From the NCBI GenBank assembly GCA_031283385.1, contig JAITBW010000114.1, forward strand, positions 1 through 7,149: a stretch of 7,149 nucleotides of DNA. The letters are read 5' to 3'. Each line of letters begins with the position of its first letter. Positions within the stretch are counted from its first letter, which is position 1. The DNA comes from Nitrososphaerota archaeon (GTDB lineage Archaea > Thermoproteota > Bathyarchaeia > Bathyarchaeales > Bathycorpusculaceae). The position numbers and the translations under genes are program-made. The notes under the pieces are model-generated. The model saw only the letters and a program-made list of their open reading frames with translations. It had not been told where the DNA came from and searched no databases. Below are positions 6,234-7,149 of this stretch, piece by piece.

Positions 6234-7028
6234 GTGCTTAAAAAGATACTTTCAACCATTGGTGCTTACAAAATTTACGAGCGATGGCTATGGCACCAAA
6301 TTAGGGGTGACAAAAAGCCAGAGCATATTGCCATTATATTAGATGGTAATAGGCGTTGGGCTAATGAGAAGGAGAAAAGTCCATGGTTGTCTGATAAGTG
6401 GGGTCATAAGCAGGGGGCGGATACTGTTGAGCAGCTTCTTGACTGGTGTAGTATACTTGATGTAAAATATGTTACGCTTTACTCGTTTTCAACAGAAAAT
6501 TTTTCGCGACAATCTGAAGAAATAGAGAGAATTATGCAGATAGCGGAAGAGAGATTTAAAAAATTATTATACGACAAAAGAGTGCATAAGAATAGAGTTC
6601 ACGTAAAAGTTATTGGTAGGACAAATCTTTTGCCGCCTAGTCTTCAGCAGATTATTGGAGAGGTTGAGAGAGTTACAAGTAAGTATGATAATTATATGTG
6701 GAATTTTGCTTTTGCCTATGGTGGCAGGGCAGAGATTGTTGATGCGGCAAAAAAAATTGCTGAAGAGATAAAAGGGAACAGGTTGCAGATAGAGGATATC
6801 AATGAAGATGTATTTGAAAAATACCTTTATACATCGCATATGCCAAAACAGGATCCAGATATTATTATTCGAACCTCAGGTGAAGAAAGATTGAGTGGTT
6901 TCTTGCTTTGGCAGGCAGCTTATAGTGAATTGTTATTTTTAGATGTTTATTGGCCTGATTTTCGCTTTATAGACATACTAAGGGCAATTAGGACATATCA
7001 ACATCGTATGCGCAGATTTGGAAAATAA
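6234..7028 (+). CDS. uppS: cis-prenyltransferase (polyprenyl diphosphate synthase, UppS family)
   Basis: Complete 264-residue enzyme that extends an allylic prenyl diphosphate with isopentenyl diphosphate in cis configuration. In archaea its product becomes the polyprenyl/dolichyl phosphate carrier for glycan assembly at the membrane. All family motifs are intact: HIAIILDGNRRWA (31-43) with the catalytic Asp37; GHKQGA (57-62); TLYSFSTENFSR (81-92); AYGGRAEIVDAA (161-172); and DPDIIIRTSGEERLSGFLLWQ (207-227) with the diphosphate-binding Arg and Ser residues, then YSELLFLDVYWPDF. The start is GTG with GAGG 7 bases upstream. It is transcribed divergently from nop5 and has its own candidate promoter. 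Chain length of the product cannot be told from sequence alone. Confidence 0.96.
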   Translation: MLKKILSTIGAYKIYERWLWHQIRGDKKPEHIAIILDGNRRWANEKEKSPWLSDKWGHKQGADTVEQLLDWCSILDVKYVTLYSFSTENFSRQSEEIERIMQIAEERFKKLLYDKRVHKNRVHVKVIGRTNLLPPSLQQIIGEVERVTSKYDNYMWNFAFAYGGRAEIVDAAKKIAEEIKGNRLQIEDINEDVFEKYLYTSHMPKQDPDIIIRTSGEERLSGFLLWQAAYSELLFLDVYWPDFRFIDILRAIRTYQHRMRRFGK

Positions 7029-7059
7029 TTAGAGAGTTTTCACCGATAGGGAGATAAAG

Positions 7060-7080
7060 ATGGCTGCGGTAATCTTGTAA
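7060..7080 (+). other. six-codon mini-ORF with a good Shine-Dalgarno motif
   Basis: GGGAG followed by six bases precedes an ATG that opens MAAVIL and then stops at TAA. This ribosome binding site is better than the one before the downstream zinc-ribbon ORF. It may be a leader peptide, or the beginning of a gene cut by insertion of a mobile element. It may also be chance. Confidence 0.25.
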
Positions 7081-7089
7081 ACAAGGTTA
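7070..7089 (+). repeat. short inverted repeat (hairpin)
   Basis: TAATCTTG and CAAGGTTA pair over 8 positions (one G-U if RNA) around a TAAA loop. It lies between the end of uppS and the start of the zinc-ribbon ORF and overlaps the end of the mini-ORF. It could be a leader hairpin or part of a mobile-element end. Confidence 0.4.
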
Positions 7090-7090
7090 G

Positions 7091-7103
7091 AACCATCATG
7101 GTT
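7091..7103 (+). repeat. perfect palindrome over a start codon
   Basis: AACCAT-C-ATGGTT is a perfect 6-base inverted repeat with a one-base centre. The ATG of the zinc-ribbon ORF is inside the right arm. It could be a protein binding site that controls expression of the ORF. Confidence 0.4.
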
Positions 7104-7149
7104 ACGTGTAAGCAGTGTTTGTCTGAAAAAGTAGTAAAAAACGGCATAA
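7098..7149 (+). CDS. start of a zinc-ribbon protein, possibly a transposase (cut by window end)
   Basis: Only 17 codons are visible: MVTCKQCLSEKVVKNGI. A CxxC pair followed by VVKNG resembles the N-terminal zinc ribbon of IS1-like and related transposases, where a C-x2-C knuckle precedes V-[RK]-N-G. Other zinc-ribbon proteins cannot be ruled out. The ATG has only a distant AGGT, about 10 bases upstream. No in-frame ATG, GTG or TTG occurs further upstream before the TAG at 7047. If it is a transposase, the element's left end would lie within about 40 bases upstream. Confidence 0.45.
   Translation, partial: MVTCKQCLSEKVVKNGI

Noticed and set aside
6567..6839. A 90-codon minus-strand frame inside uppS
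   Set aside because: It is antisense to the conserved cis-prenyltransferase motifs, and its composition is that of complementary AT-rich codons.
7044..7110. A tRNA-like stretch with a hairpin and GGTTAGAACC resembling a T-arm
   Set aside because: The loop lacks the TTCRA pattern, the anticodon arm has the wrong loop size, and no acceptor stem can be paired.
1..7149. CRISPR arrays, rRNA genes and long direct repeats
   Set aside because: No regularly spaced repeats or conserved rRNA segments are visible; coding density is high throughout.

Overview
This AT-rich window comes from an archaeon. The strongest evidence is the adjacent pair encoding Nop5 and fibrillarin, the protein core of the archaeal C/D-box RNA 2'-O-methylation complex. 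Bacteria lack this pair. A cis-prenyltransferase of the lipid-carrier type and archaeal-style Shine-Dalgarno and TATA signals agree with this. The lineage cannot be fixed from the sequence; an anaerobic archaeon (for example Bathyarchaeia-like or another uncultured anaerobic group) is an inference from the oxygen-sensitive enzyme module.

Layout. Positions 5-3762 (minus strand) hold a tight four-gene set, read from right to left: a six-helix CcdA/DsbD-like membrane protein, a 444-residue 2-hydroxyacyl-CoA dehydratase/benzoyl-CoA reductase family (HgdB-like) iron-sulfur protein, and two different BcrA/BadF-type ATP-hydrolysing activase subunits. Gaps are 11-17 bases and each gene has a Shine-Dalgarno motif, so one operon is likely. 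Positions 3882-6019 (minus strand) hold flpA downstream of nop5, 11 bases apart. Nop5 carries an unusual Arg/Gly-rich C-terminal tail. Positions 6020-6233 are a divergent intergenic region with a candidate promoter in each direction. Positions 6234-7028 (plus strand) encode a complete cis-prenyltransferase (UppS family). Positions 7029-7149 hold a Shine-Dalgarno motif with a six-codon mini-ORF, two short inverted repeats, and the start of a zinc-ribbon protein cut by the window end, possibly a transposase.

How the genes work together. The two activases and the HgdB-like protein form an ATP-driven low-potential electron transfer module: activases hydrolyse ATP and inject an electron from their shared [4Fe-4S] cluster into the reductase. 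The first activase most resembles the alpha subunit of class I benzoyl-CoA reductase (BcrA/BzdQ). However, only one HgdB-like subunit is in view, so a double-cubane-type reductase with an unknown substrate is a live alternative. The co-oriented CcdA-like protein suggests a link to transmembrane thiol/disulfide electron transfer, which is inference only.

Several gene starts were set from Shine-Dalgarno placement and differ from the longest ORFs: the HgdB-like gene starts at 3056, the CcdA-like gene at 3762, and nop5 at a TTG at 6019. No rRNA, tRNA, CRISPR array or C/D-box RNA was recognised.
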